Positions 1 through 7,738 of a DNA stretch of 24,949 nt are shown one piece after another. The notes beneath the pieces are model-generated. The model was not told the origin of the DNA, did no database searches, and saw nothing but the letters and a program-made list of their open reading frames with translations. Made by a program: the position numbers and the translations under genes. The stretch is from contig JAZRKT010000067.1 in NCBI GenBank assembly GCA_045646465.1, positions 1 through 24,949 on the forward strand, in the 5' to 3' direction. The stretch comes from UMGS1387 sp045646465. Lineage in GTDB: Bacteria > Bacillota > Clostridia > Oscillospirales > CAG-382. Within the stretch, counting starts at the first letter, position 1. Every line of letters starts with the position of its first letter.

Positions 1-524
1 TCTATCTTGAGAACGTCGCCGATGTTGATGAAGAGGGGAACCTTGATTGTTGCGCCTGTTTCAAGAGTAGCGGGCTTTGTAGCACCCTGAGCTGTATCAC
101 CCTTGAAGCCGGGTTCTGTTTCGGTAACCTCAAGTTCAACGAACATAGGAGGTTCAACGGAAATAACTGTTCCCTTGTAGGAAACAACCTTACACAGCAT
201 TTCTTCCTTAACGAACTTGAATGCATCACCCAGCTTGTCCGCATCAATAGGAGTCTGTTCGTAGCTTTCCATATCCATAAAGTAGTAAAGCTCGCCGTCT
301 GTGTAGAGATACTGCATATCCTTTCTTTCAACAACTGCGACAGGATACTTATCTGTAGGGTTGAATGTCTTTTCAATAACTGAACCTGTAACTACATTTC
401 TCAGCTTTGTTCTAACGAAAGCCGCACCCTTACCGGGCTTAACGTGCTGGAATTCAATTATCTGCATAACGCTGCCTTCCATATCAAAGGTAACGCCGTT
501 TCTGAAATCGCCTGCTGTAACCAT
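1..524 (-). CDS. efp: Elongation factor P (C-terminus cut by window edge)
   Basis: EF-P binds between the P and E sites of the ribosome and relieves stalling at polyproline stretches. The minus-strand reading from the ATG at 524 gives about 174 residues of the usual 185 or so. It starts MVTAGDFRNGVTF and carries the loop KPGKGAAF, whose lysine is the residue modified in many bacteria, followed by the two OB-like domains (for example TETEPGFKGDTAQGATKPA). The frame is still open at base 1, so roughly the last 11 residues lie outside. The start is supported by GGAGGA six to eight bases upstream (about 534-539) and by a near-consensus promoter at 580-608. The neighbour upstream is an aminopeptidase P, a common Firmicutes pairing. 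The family call is secure. Confidence 0.96.
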   Translation of the reverse strand, partial: MVTAGDFRNGVTFDMEGSVMQIIEFQHVKPGKGAAFVRTKLRNVVTGSVIEKTFNPTDKYPVAVVERKDMQYLYTDGELYYFMDMESYEQTPIDADKLGDAFKFVKEEMLCKVVSYKGTVISVEPPMFVELEVTETEPGFKGDTAQGATKPATLETGATIKVPLFINIGDVLKI

Positions 525-579
525 TTGTATATTCCTCCAAAATTTAAAAAATTGCATTTCTGCATAAATTTACTATCTA

Positions 580-608
580 ATTATACCACACAAACATTTA
601 CATTTCAA
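580..608 (-). promoter_or_regulatory. Sigma-A promoter for efp
   Basis: On the minus strand TTGAAA (608-603) is followed after exactly 17 bases by TATAAT (585-580), with a TG extension one base upstream of the -10 box. This leaves a leader of about 50 bases before the efp start. It allows efp to be transcribed apart from the aminopeptidase gene upstream. Confidence 0.8.
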
Positions 609-649
609 GTGGTTTTGGCAAAAAAATGTGCCGTTTGCTGACTTTTTTA

Positions 650-1741
650 TCAAATAACTGCAAGTTCCTTGGGACTGTGGGTGAGATTTTCGCATCCGTC
701 TGCCGTAAGTTGCACAATATCCTCAATTCTTACCCCGTACTTGCCTTCAAGATATATACCGGGCTCCACCGAAATTACAACTCCTTCGGGGACGGTATAC
801 TCGGCATTTGGCGAAAAGTTTGGTGACTCGTGTATTTCAAGCCCCAGGCTGTGACCGAGAGAATGTCCGAAGGCTCCTTCAAAGCCTGCTTTGTCAATTA
901 CGTTTCTTGCCGCCATATCAGCGTCGCCCGACTTTATACCGCCGTGTACCGTTTCAAGCGCCGACAGCTGTGCTTTAAGTGTTGTGTCATACACCTTTTT
1001 CATATCATCATCGTAGTTTCCAATACACACCGTTCTTGTCATATCTGAGCAGTAGCCGTCAAAGCGCGCACCGAAATCCATAGTAAGAAAGCCCTTTGCA
1101 ACGGGTATATCCTCCGGCACGCCGTGAGGCAGAGAGGATTTGCTTCCCGATACGGCAATGGTATTAAAGGCAAGACCTTCGGCACCGTTTTTCAGCATAT
1201 AGTAATCCATTTCAAGCTGAAGTGCCTTTTCCGTAAAATCCTTTTTTCCTACATTATCAGAAATAAAGCTTAAAATATAGCTATATGTTTTGTCGGTTAT
1301 GCTCTGGGCTTTTTTGATTTTTTCAAGCTCCTGGGCAGTTTTTATGGCTCTTACACAGGCAAAAATGTCCGAGCCTCCAGTTTTTAACTGTGCAAAATCG
1401 AAAACCTTGCAATAGTGGAGATATCTGTCATAGCTTAAACTTTTGTCCTCAACAAGCACCTCTTTACACCCTTCAAGCATTTCTTTAAGCTGAGGCATTG
1501 CCTTGGCAGACTGACGTTCAATTACAATTTCGCTGTCAATTTTGCCTTCCTTCTGCTTTATGCAAGCAGACTCATAATAACGTGAGTCGGTTATATACGT
1601 AATTTTTCCGTCACGTATTACAACAAAGCCGTCAGATGAATTGAAGCCCGTCACGTATCTTCTGTTTACAGACGAGGTTACAAGCATTGCATCAGCCGAC
1701 TGCGATATTTTGTCACAAAGCTTTTTAATATTATCATTCAT
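650..1741 (-). CDS. Aminopeptidase P / Xaa-Pro peptidase, M24 family
   Basis: This predicted cytosolic metallopeptidase would remove N-terminal residues before proline. The 363-residue protein has an N-terminal creatinase-like domain (about 1-130) and a C-terminal pita-bread catalytic domain. All five expected metal ligands are visible: D222 and D233 in MDFGARFDGYCSDMTRT, H297 in GHSLGHSLGLEIHE, E326 in VEPGIY and E340 in GVRIEDI. The ATG at 1741 is chosen because AAAGGA sits nine bases upstream; a TTG at 1762 in the same frame has no such support. It lies upstream of efp in the same direction, a frequent arrangement. The M24 family is certain; the exact substrate (aminopeptidase P versus a dipeptidase) cannot be fixed from sequence alone. 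Confidence 0.93.
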   Translation of the reverse strand: MNDNIKKLCDKISQSADAMLVTSSVNRRYVTGFNSSDGFVVIRDGKITYITDSRYYESACIKQKEGKIDSEIVIERQSAKAMPQLKEMLEGCKEVLVEDKSLSYDRYLHYCKVFDFAQLKTGGSDIFACVRAIKTAQELEKIKKAQSITDKTYSYILSFISDNVGKKDFTEKALQLEMDYYMLKNGAEGLAFNTIAVSGSKSSLPHGVPEDIPVAKGFLTMDFGARFDGYCSDMTRTVCIGNYDDDMKKVYDTTLKAQLSALETVHGGIKSGDADMAARNVIDKAGFEGAFGHSLGHSLGLEIHESPNFSPNAEYTVPEGVVISVEPGIYLEGKYGVRIEDIVQLTADGCENLTHSPKELAVI

Positions 1742-1874
1742 TTTGCATTTTCCTTTCGTCAAAACCGAAAAAACAAATTAGGACAAATTAAAGAGTTGGT
1801 TTTCACCCGTGTACAGACTACCAAAGGAAGCCCATACCCGCCAAAATATATAAATCCCAAGAAATTCGACAAAA

Positions 1875-1914
1875 TCTATTCCCTATTATCTCTTATATCT
1901 TATCTATTATCTCA
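1875..1914. repeat. TATTATCT-type low-complexity repeat tract
   Basis: Short degenerate tandem units of the form CTATTATCT / CTTATCT fill these bases, just downstream of the stop codon of the endonuclease IV-like gene. A similar but longer tract lies at 6384-6433, also just downstream of a minus-strand stop codon. The rest of the 1763-1930 interval shows no gene, no convincing promoter and no intrinsic terminator. The tract may be the tail of a dispersed intergenic element. Confidence 0.55.
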
Positions 1915-1930
1915 TTTACCTTCATCTGTG

Positions 1931-2782
1931 CTACAAGGAGCAATAATATTCCTTCATACTAAGCGCGTCCTCTGCCTGTGTGCCGTCCGACTCGCATATA
2001 AAGGTAGGAGTCACACCCAAATCCTTAACCGCCTGCATAAGAGGCTTATATTCAGGACCGAACTGCGTATCTTCAAAGGTGAGGTGGCGTTTTTCACCGC
2101 CCTGTGTGTACTCAATTTTTGAAAAATGGCAATGAAGATTCTGTGCCGCTTCGGGACTTACGCCCTTTGCAATTGAGTCAAAAACCCTCTTGTAATCGTC
2201 AGCCGTTACAAATACGCCGCCCATTTCACGGGCATTCATATGACCAAAATCAACTACAGGCACAACCGTTTTGTCAACCGAGCACATATCTATAACCTCA
2301 CTGAGCGTTCCGAACTGATTGACCTTGCCCATAGTTTCAATGCCAAGGTCAAACCCGTAAAGACCTGCCTCGTGCAGTCTGTCAATGGCATAGCGAAGTG
2401 CATCCTTTGCGTAGGTTGCTGCCGTATCTCTCGGAATTTTCGCACAGGAGCCTGCGTGGATAACAATTGTTTTGCCGCCCATTATTTTAAGTGCCGCCGC
2501 GCTATCAAGGATATATTTTGAGCTGTTCTTTCGCTTTTCCTCCTCAACCGACGACAATGAAATAAAGTAGGGAGCGTGAATTGACAGGCTTATGCCTGCT
2601 TTTTTTGCGCCTTCGCCGAGAGCCTCAAAGGTTTTGATGCTACTGGGAACGCCTCTGCCCGCCTCATACTCATAGGCATCAAGCCCGAAATCCTTTACCC
2701 AACCGGGAGCATTGGCTGTAGTAAGTTTTTTTGCGTTGAAGGAATCGCTGTTTCCTCCGGGTCCAAATAACGGTCCAGTCAT
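1931..2782 (-). CDS. Endonuclease IV-like TIM barrel protein
   Basis: The 283-residue protein has the AP endonuclease 2 (endonuclease IV) fold and length. Metal-ligand motifs appear in family order: H69 in IHAPY, H109 in VIHAG, E149 in IETM, D178 and H181 in VDFGHMNA, H217/H219 in HCHF, H233 and E264 in ICESDG. One ligand of the E. coli enzyme, the Asp of the D-x-H pair, is replaced: the sequence here reads GEKRH, so a Lys occupies that place. Classical enzymes of this family cut DNA at abasic sites; the altered site leaves open a related TIM-barrel function. The ATG start has GAAAGGA upstream. It follows the terminator at the end of ispH-rpsA and no separate promoter is evident. The fold is confident, the activity less so. 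Confidence 0.8.
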   Translation of the reverse strand: MTGPLFGPGGNSDSFNAKKLTTANAPGWVKDFGLDAYEYEAGRGVPSSIKTFEALGEGAKKAGISLSIHAPYFISLSSVEEEKRKNSSKYILDSAAALKIMGGKTIVIHAGSCAKIPRDTAATYAKDALRYAIDRLHEAGLYGFDLGIETMGKVNQFGTLSEVIDMCSVDKTVVPVVDFGHMNAREMGGVFVTADDYKRVFDSIAKGVSPEAAQNLHCHFSKIEYTQGGEKRHLTFEDTQFGPEYKPLMQAVKDLGVTPTFICESDGTQAEDALSMKEYYCSL

Positions 2783-2812
2783 TGTGATTTACCGTTCCTT
2801 TCAATAAAAGTG

Positions 2813-2837
2813 CAAAAAAGGGCGGATTGCTCCGCCC
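2813..2837 (-). terminator. Intrinsic terminator after ispH-rpsA
   Basis: Read on the minus strand, a perfect 7-bp GC-rich stem (GGGCGGA / TCCGCCC with a 4-base loop, 2837-2820) is followed at once by TTTTTT. It sits 20 bases beyond the ispH-rpsA stop codon and should end the cmk-plsC-ispH-rpsA transcript. Confidence 0.9.
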
Positions 2838-2856
2838 CCTTTTATAATATGTGCAA

Positions 2857-4968
2857 TTATTCTGCTGTTTCTTCGGTAGCTTCTGCTACTACTTCTTCAG
2901 CTGCTTCTTCAACTACTGCTGCTTCTTCGGGTTCGAGAAGTGCACGCATTGAGAGGCTTACACGCTTTGCTTCGTAATCGATAGCTGTAATCTTAGCTGT
3001 TACAACATCGCCTACGTTGAGCTCATCAGCGGGCTTTGCGATCTTCTTGTTGGAGATCTGTGAAATGTGAATAAGACCATCGATACCGGGGATAATTTCA
3101 GCAAATGCGCCGAAGGGTGTAAGACCTACAACCTTTGCTTCTACGACATCGCCTTCGTTATACTTTTCGGAAAGAATTACCCAGGGATTTTCAGCGTCTA
3201 CCTTGTAGCCAAGAGAAATTCTCTTGTTTTCCTTGTCGAGAGCCTTGATGAATACGTCGATTTCGTCGCCAACGCTTACAACTTCGGAAGGATTCTTGAT
3301 TCTCTTCCAGCTGAGCTCGGATACGTGAACCATACCGTCAACACCGCCAAGGTCAACGAATGCACCATAATTGGTGATAGACTTAACCTTACCAGTGAAC
3401 TTCTGGCCTTCGTATACGCCTTCCCAGAACTTAGCCTCTGCTGCTTCTCTTTCAATTCTTGCTGCAGCTCTCATTGAGCCTACAACGCGCTTTCTTGCCT
3501 TTTCAATGCTGATAATCTTGAAGGCAACTGTCTGTCCCATAAATACCTGAAGATCCTTTTCTTCATAAGGTGTTTCGCTTCTGGGAAGAGTTGTCTGTGA
3601 GATAGGAATAAACACTCTTACATTCTTAGCGAGAACTGCGATACCGCCCTTGGTGGTTTCTACAACCTTACCCTCAAGGATTTCGCCGTTTGCTTCACAT
3701 TCTTCGATTACATCCCAGTACTTTGCAGCGTCAATCTTTGTCTTGGAAAGAAGAACGGTGCCTTCTACATCATTGGACTTAACTACTACTGCTTCAATTT
3801 CATCGTTAACCTTAACGATGTCTTCGAGCTTTGCGGATGAGTCCATTGTCATTTCTGCGAAAGGAATAATACCTGTGTATTTTACACCGAGGTCAAGCTG
3901 TACCTCGGTAGGTGTAACTGCAGTTACAATACCCTTAACGGTTTCTCCTGTGCGAAGTCTTCTGAAGGATGCGTCAAGCATCTCCTCAAAGCTCATGCTG
4001 TCGTTGATTTCTGTGTTTTGCATTTTGTTTGTTTCACCGGAATTAAGTATTTGCAATACTCCGGCTTTTACCTCCTCTAATATATCATCGGGCGTTGATG
4101 CACCCGCTGTTATTCCTACGGTGAAAAACTCAGGTGTTTGCGATGCTTCCTCATTATACAGTCGGAGCAGCTCGCTTTTGTCCAGCTCATCAGCCTTTTC
4201 CACAAGAAACATCCCCTTGCAGTAGCCCGACGCTATATCAAACAGTTTTTTTGTGTTTGAGCTTTTACGTCCGCCCACCACAAGCACACAGTCGCTTTGT
4301 GAAGCAATGCTGACAACCTCATTTTGTCTTTTTTCCGTAACATTACATATTGTATCAAATATTTTTGAATTTGTATATAGTTTTTGCGCAACTTTCTGAC
4401 AATTTACATATTTTTCATTATTATATGTGGTTTGTGACGTCAGCACGAAATATTCTTCATCGTTTGTTAATTTTTCTTTTACAGCTTCAATCAATTCATC
4501 GCTGTCAGAGCATACAATCGCCTCGCAACGAGAGTAGCTTTTTGTTCCAATTACCTCAGGATGAGCCTTATCGCCCATAATTACGCAAAGCTTTGCATCA
4601 GCTGTGTTGTTATCCACTATATCGTGTATTCTCAGAACATAGGGACAGGTGGCATCAACATATTCAAAGCCTGCCCTGTCAAGATATTCCACAAGCTCTT
4701 TTTTTACTCCGTGGGCACGCACTACAAGTATTACATCGTCCTTTTCTGCTTCAAGCTCTTTAAGGCTCTGCTCTTCAATACAGAAGATATTGTCCTTTTC
4801 AAGGCGTTCAAGGAACACGCCGTTATGTATAAGCTCGCCTATGGAATAAATTTTTTTGCCCGTCTTTTTTCTAAGCTCAAGCACCGTATCAACCGCACGT
4901 CTTACACCAAAGCAAAAGCCTGCATTTTCTGCGCAAAGTACCCTGAGAGCTCTTTTACTTTCTGCCAT
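2857..4968 (-). CDS. ispH-rpsA: Bifunctional HMBPP reductase (IspH) - ribosomal protein S1 fusion
   Basis: One 703-residue frame joins two proteins that are separate in most bacteria. Residues 1 to about 310 are IspH, the last enzyme of the MEP isoprenoid pathway, which turns HMBPP into IPP and DMAPP. The three cluster cysteines are present (C19 in GFCFGVRRAV, C108 in DATCPYV, C208 in DTICNVT) with H48, H86 and H136. From about residue 335 there are four S1 RNA-binding domains, starting at GETVKGIV, NGEILEGKV, GQKFTGKV and GDVVEAKV, then an acidic Ala/Glu tail. This fusion is known in Clostridia. The start has AGAGGA eight bases upstream and overlaps plsC by 14 bases. A methionine at residue 316, base 4023, lies exactly between the halves. 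Both assignments are very secure. Confidence 0.97.
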   Translation of the reverse strand: MAESKRALRVLCAENAGFCFGVRRAVDTVLELRKKTGKKIYSIGELIHNGVFLERLEKDNIFCIEEQSLKELEAEKDDVILVVRAHGVKKELVEYLDRAGFEYVDATCPYVLRIHDIVDNNTADAKLCVIMGDKAHPEVIGTKSYSRCEAIVCSDSDELIEAVKEKLTNDEEYFVLTSQTTYNNEKYVNCQKVAQKLYTNSKIFDTICNVTEKRQNEVVSIASQSDCVLVVGGRKSSNTKKLFDIASGYCKGMFLVEKADELDKSELLRLYNEEASQTPEFFTVGITAGASTPDDILEEVKAGVLQILNSGETNKMQNTEINDSMSFEEMLDASFRRLRTGETVKGIVTAVTPTEVQLDLGVKYTGIIPFAEMTMDSSAKLEDIVKVNDEIEAVVVKSNDVEGTVLLSKTKIDAAKYWDVIEECEANGEILEGKVVETTKGGIAVLAKNVRVFIPISQTTLPRSETPYEEKDLQVFMGQTVAFKIISIEKARKRVVGSMRAAARIEREAAEAKFWEGVYEGQKFTGKVKSITNYGAFVDLGGVDGMVHVSELSWKRIKNPSEVVSVGDEIDVFIKALDKENKRISLGYKVDAENPWVILSEKYNEGDVVEAKVVGLTPFGAFAEIIPGIDGLIHISQISNKKIAKPADELNVGDVVTAKITAIDYEAKRVSLSMRALLEPEEAAVVEEAAEEVVAEATEETAE

Positions 4969-5593
4969 TGCTCATATCCTCTGCCTTTTTACAGCCGTCA
5001 CATACTCGTGCAAAAACATCCGCCGCAACTCTTTCGTACTCTTCCCTTGAAGAATCGGCAATATTAAGACTTTCATAGCTCATCGGCTCTCCAATTACAA
5101 CATAAACCTTTCTGAAAAGCTTTACCGTATAATTCTTGGTGTATATGCTTATGGGAAGAACGGTTGCCTTTGTGTGCTTTGTTATCATTGAAATGCCGTT
5201 TTTGATTTCGGTGCTTTCGGGAGACACGCCTGGGTGGCGTGTTCCCTGAGGAAACATAAAAATGCTTCCGCCTGCTTTGAGAATACCCAGAATTGTTCTC
5301 ATTGCCATAAGGTCGCTTGCTCCCCTATCGATAGGCTCGGCTCCAAGAGCCTTAAGCAGACTTTTGAGCACAGGTATGTTGAAAAGCTCTTTTTTCGCAA
5401 CAAAGGTAATGGGTCTTTTGGTGCTTACGGCAAGAATTACCGCATCCCAGTTTGACATATGGTTGGCACAGTAAATCGCAGGTCCGTCAAACCTTTCGTT
5501 TTCCTTGCCGATAACCTTAACACGGAACAGCAACGTGAAAACACCGCTTAACAGCCACGTGATAAAATTATAAAACCACATTGATTTTTTCAT
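4955..5593 (-). CDS. plsC: 1-acyl-sn-glycerol-3-phosphate acyltransferase
   Basis: PlsC-type enzymes add the second acyl chain to lysophosphatidic acid at the inner membrane face, giving phosphatidic acid. The 212-residue protein starts with a hydrophobic segment (about 7-24), then the catalytic HX4D motif NHMSNWD (H45, D50). The second conserved block reads FPQGTR instead of the usual FPEGTR, so a Gln (116) replaces the substrate-binding Glu. The gene overlaps cmk upstream by 26 bases and ispH-rpsA downstream by 14 bases, so translation is probably coupled. A start at the second Met (5581) is equally possible, as neither has a strong ribosome binding site. Conserved order cmk-plsC-ispH supports the call; donor (acyl-ACP or acyl-CoA) is not decidable. 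Confidence 0.92.
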   Translation of the reverse strand: MKKSMWFYNFITWLLSGVFTLLFRVKVIGKENERFDGPAIYCANHMSNWDAVILAVSTKRPITFVAKKELFNIPVLKSLLKALGAEPIDRGASDLMAMRTILGILKAGGSIFMFPQGTRHPGVSPESTEIKNGISMITKHTKATVLPISIYTKNYTVKLFRKVYVVIGEPMSYESLNIADSSREEYERVAADVFARVCDGCKKAEDMSNGRK

Positions 5594-6242
5594 TGATTAT
5601 CTCTACCACCTTATCAACATTTGCTTCAATTCCAAGGTCGGAATTATCAAGCATAACCGCATCCTCCGCAGGCTTGCAGGGCGCAGTTTCCCTTTCGGAA
5701 TCGTTTTTGTCTCTGACAATCATATCGTTCAGTACTTCTTCGTAAGTAACATTTTTGCCCTTTTCTACAAGTTCCTTATATCTTCTTTCAGCTCTGCTTT
5801 CAGGCGATGCAAACATAAAGATTTTAACATCAGCCTGAGGAAGCACCACAGTGCCTATATCTCTGCCGTCCATAATAACATTGTTCTTCTTTGCAAAATC
5901 TCTTTGCATATCAAGAAGAAATGCACGTACCTTGGGAAGTGCGGAAACAGCAGACGCGTACATACTCATTTCGGGAGTTCTTATGTCGTCCGACACATCG
6001 CATCCTGACAGAAAAACGTGCTGTGTGCCGTCTACCCACTTAAGTTCTATGTCAATCTTCCCGAAATTTTCGGACAAGGTCTTTTCGTCCTTTGGATCGA
6101 TGGAGTTTTTCTTCGCAAAAAGTCCCACCGTTCTGTATATTGCTCCCGTGTCCACATAAAGAAAGCCTATTTTTTTAGCAACAGCCTTGGCTATTGTGCT
6201 TTTACCTGCCCCAGAAGGGCCGTCAATTGCTATACTGTACAT
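5568..6242 (-). CDS. cmk: Cytidylate kinase
   Basis: Cmk phosphorylates CMP and dCMP to the diphosphates in pyrimidine nucleotide recycling. The 224-residue protein opens with the P-loop GPSGAGKST (8-16), followed by DTGAIYRTVG and the CMP-binding region DGRDIGTVV, plus RAERRYKEL in the lid. The ATG at 6242 is preferred to one four codons earlier (6254) because the codons between them form GGAGGAG just upstream of 6242. It leads an overlapping operon with plsC and ispH-rpsA. The interval upstream (6243-6433) holds a composite repeat element and no promoter that I can defend. Confidence 0.96.
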   Translation of the reverse strand: MYSIAIDGPSGAGKSTIAKAVAKKIGFLYVDTGAIYRTVGLFAKKNSIDPKDEKTLSENFGKIDIELKWVDGTQHVFLSGCDVSDDIRTPEMSMYASAVSALPKVRAFLLDMQRDFAKKNNVIMDGRDIGTVVLPQADVKIFMFASPESRAERRYKELVEKGKNVTYEEVLNDMIVRDKNDSERETAPCKPAEDAVMLDNSDLGIEANVDKVVEIINEKINVVL

Positions 6243-6270
6243 ATTCTCCTCCATACCGATTCATCATAAC

Positions 6271-6433
6271 GGAACAGCACGCCTGCCGTCCCTGCGATTT
6301 ATTAAAAATCATTTCATCCAAAGCACGGACGACCAAAAGTTGTCCCTACAGATAAATGAAGAATTTCCTGCGGAAATTCCACCATATCTATTATCTATTA
6401 TCTATTCACTATTATCTCTTATCTATCTCTTAT
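6271..6433. repeat. Composite intergenic element: three hairpins plus TATTATCT tract
   Basis: Three inverted repeats follow each other: GGAACAGCACGCCTGCCGTCC (6271-6291, one bulge and a wobble), GGACGACC AAAA GTTGTCC (6327-6345, one wobble) and a perfect 8-bp GAATTTCC TGC GGAAATTC (6361-6379). They are followed by degenerate TATTATCT/TCTTATC units from 6384 to the stop codon of the flavoprotein gene. The layout resembles REP- or MITE-like dispersed elements. The same tail type occurs at 1875-1914. No open frame of note lies inside. Confidence 0.6.
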
Positions 6434-7738
6434 CTAATCGTTCTCCGCCCTTGACGCCGAAACACCTGCCGCATATCCCGTACAGAAGGCTATCTGCAAA
6501 TTAAAGCCTCCCGTGTAGGCATCAACGTCAAGCACCTCGCCCGCAAAATAAAGATTTTTAACTATCTTTGATTCCATTGTTGACGGATTTATCTCTTTTA
6601 CGTTAATTCCTCCGCTTGTGATAATGGCTTCCTCAACGGGACGAAAACCCGATATTTCAATTTTGAAGCATTTAAGTGTTTCAAGAATTGTACGTCTTTG
6701 CTCCTTGCTAAGAGTGTTGGTTTTCTGCTCCTTGGCAATAGAGCACTTATTGAGAAAGGGCACTATCATTTTCGACGGAAGCAGGTCGGCCATAGCATTG
6801 TCCATATTTTTGTTGCTGTACTTTGTAAAGTCAGACAGCAATCTTGCATCCAGCCTTTTTTCATCAAGAGAAGGTTTTAAGTCAATGCAAAGCGTATACC
6901 TTCCGTCGCTCATATTACGCATATGGGATGAGGCGCTGAGAACAAGCGGTCCAGACACGCCGAAATGGGTAAAGAGCATTTCACCCATTTCCTTATAAAG
7001 TGGTTTTTTCTTTTCGCCGTCGGTGACCGTCACAACAACATTGCGAAGAGACAGTCCCATCATATCGCGACAGCATTTATCTTTGCTTGTAAGAGGTACA
7101 AGGCTTGGCTTTATTTCTTTCAAGGTATGTCCCGCCTTTTCTCCGAAGGCATATCCGTCACCGTCAGAGCCTGTCACGGGATAGGAGGCTCCGCCTGTGC
7201 AGATTATGCATCTGTCAAAGAAGGCTTTTTTTCCATCCTCCGTAACAACTCCTGAAAAAATACCATCCTTCACGTCCACATCCGTTATTTTTTTATTGAC
7301 AACCTTAACACCGTTTTCACGCAAGGCATTTTTAAGCACCTTTAAAATATCAATTGCTCTGTCAGAAACAGGGAAAACACGGTTACCTCTTTCCACCTTC
7401 AGAGCTGTACCTCCGTTTTCAAAAAATTCCATTACCTTTTCCGACGGAAAGCCGTTATAGGAAGCATAAAGGAACTTTGAGTTTACGGGAACATTTGCAA
7501 GAAATTCCTGAGCATTACAGGCATTTGTAACGTTACATCTGCCTTTGCCCGTTATGAGAAGCTTTTTCCCGAGATAGGCATTGTCAAAGAATTTTTCCTT
7601 GTCAAGCACCTTTTCAGACTTATTCTTTTCAAAAAGCGTAACCTCTGCGCCCTTTGACGCTGCAGCAATTGCAGCCATCATTCCCGACGCACCACCTCCG
7701 ATTACAGCAATTTTTACATTATTTTCTACTGTTTTCAT
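6434..7738 (-). CDS. HI0933-type (BaiN/YhiN-like) FAD flavoprotein
   Basis: The 434-residue protein is an NAD(P)/FAD-dependent oxidoreductase of the HI0933 family. The dinucleotide-binding motif AVIGGGASGMMAA begins at residue 11. It is followed by the family-typical KKLLITGKGRCNVTN, the middle-domain block THFGVSGPLVL, and the C-terminal FAD block TSGGINVKEINP with GEVLDVDAYTGGFNLQIA. The physiological substrate of the family is mostly unknown; some members act in bile-acid metabolism, which cannot be inferred here. The ATG at 7738 puts the Rossmann motif near the N-terminus; an ATG at 7747 is an alternative. It overlaps the RpiR gene by 20 bases, so the two are probably co-transcribed. The gene order with cmk and plsC is common in Clostridia. 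Confidence 0.93.
   Translation of the reverse strand: MKTVENNVKIAVIGGGASGMMAAIAAASKGAEVTLFEKNKSEKVLDKEKFFDNAYLGKKLLITGKGRCNVTNACNAQEFLANVPVNSKFLYASYNGFPSEKVMEFFENGGTALKVERGNRVFPVSDRAIDILKVLKNALRENGVKVVNKKITDVDVKDGIFSGVVTEDGKKAFFDRCIICTGGASYPVTGSDGDGYAFGEKAGHTLKEIKPSLVPLTSKDKCCRDMMGLSLRNVVVTVTDGEKKKPLYKEMGEMLFTHFGVSGPLVLSASSHMRNMSDGRYTLCIDLKPSLDEKRLDARLLSDFTKYSNKNMDNAMADLLPSKMIVPFLNKCSIAKEQKTNTLSKEQRRTILETLKCFKIEISGFRPVEEAIITSGGINVKEINPSTMESKIVKNLYFAGEVLDVDAYTGGFNLQIAFCTGYAAGVSASRAEND

Noticed and set aside
4561..5067. 168-codon plus-strand frame opposite ispH and plsC
   Set aside because: It is antisense to IspH, whose cysteines and motifs are unmistakable.
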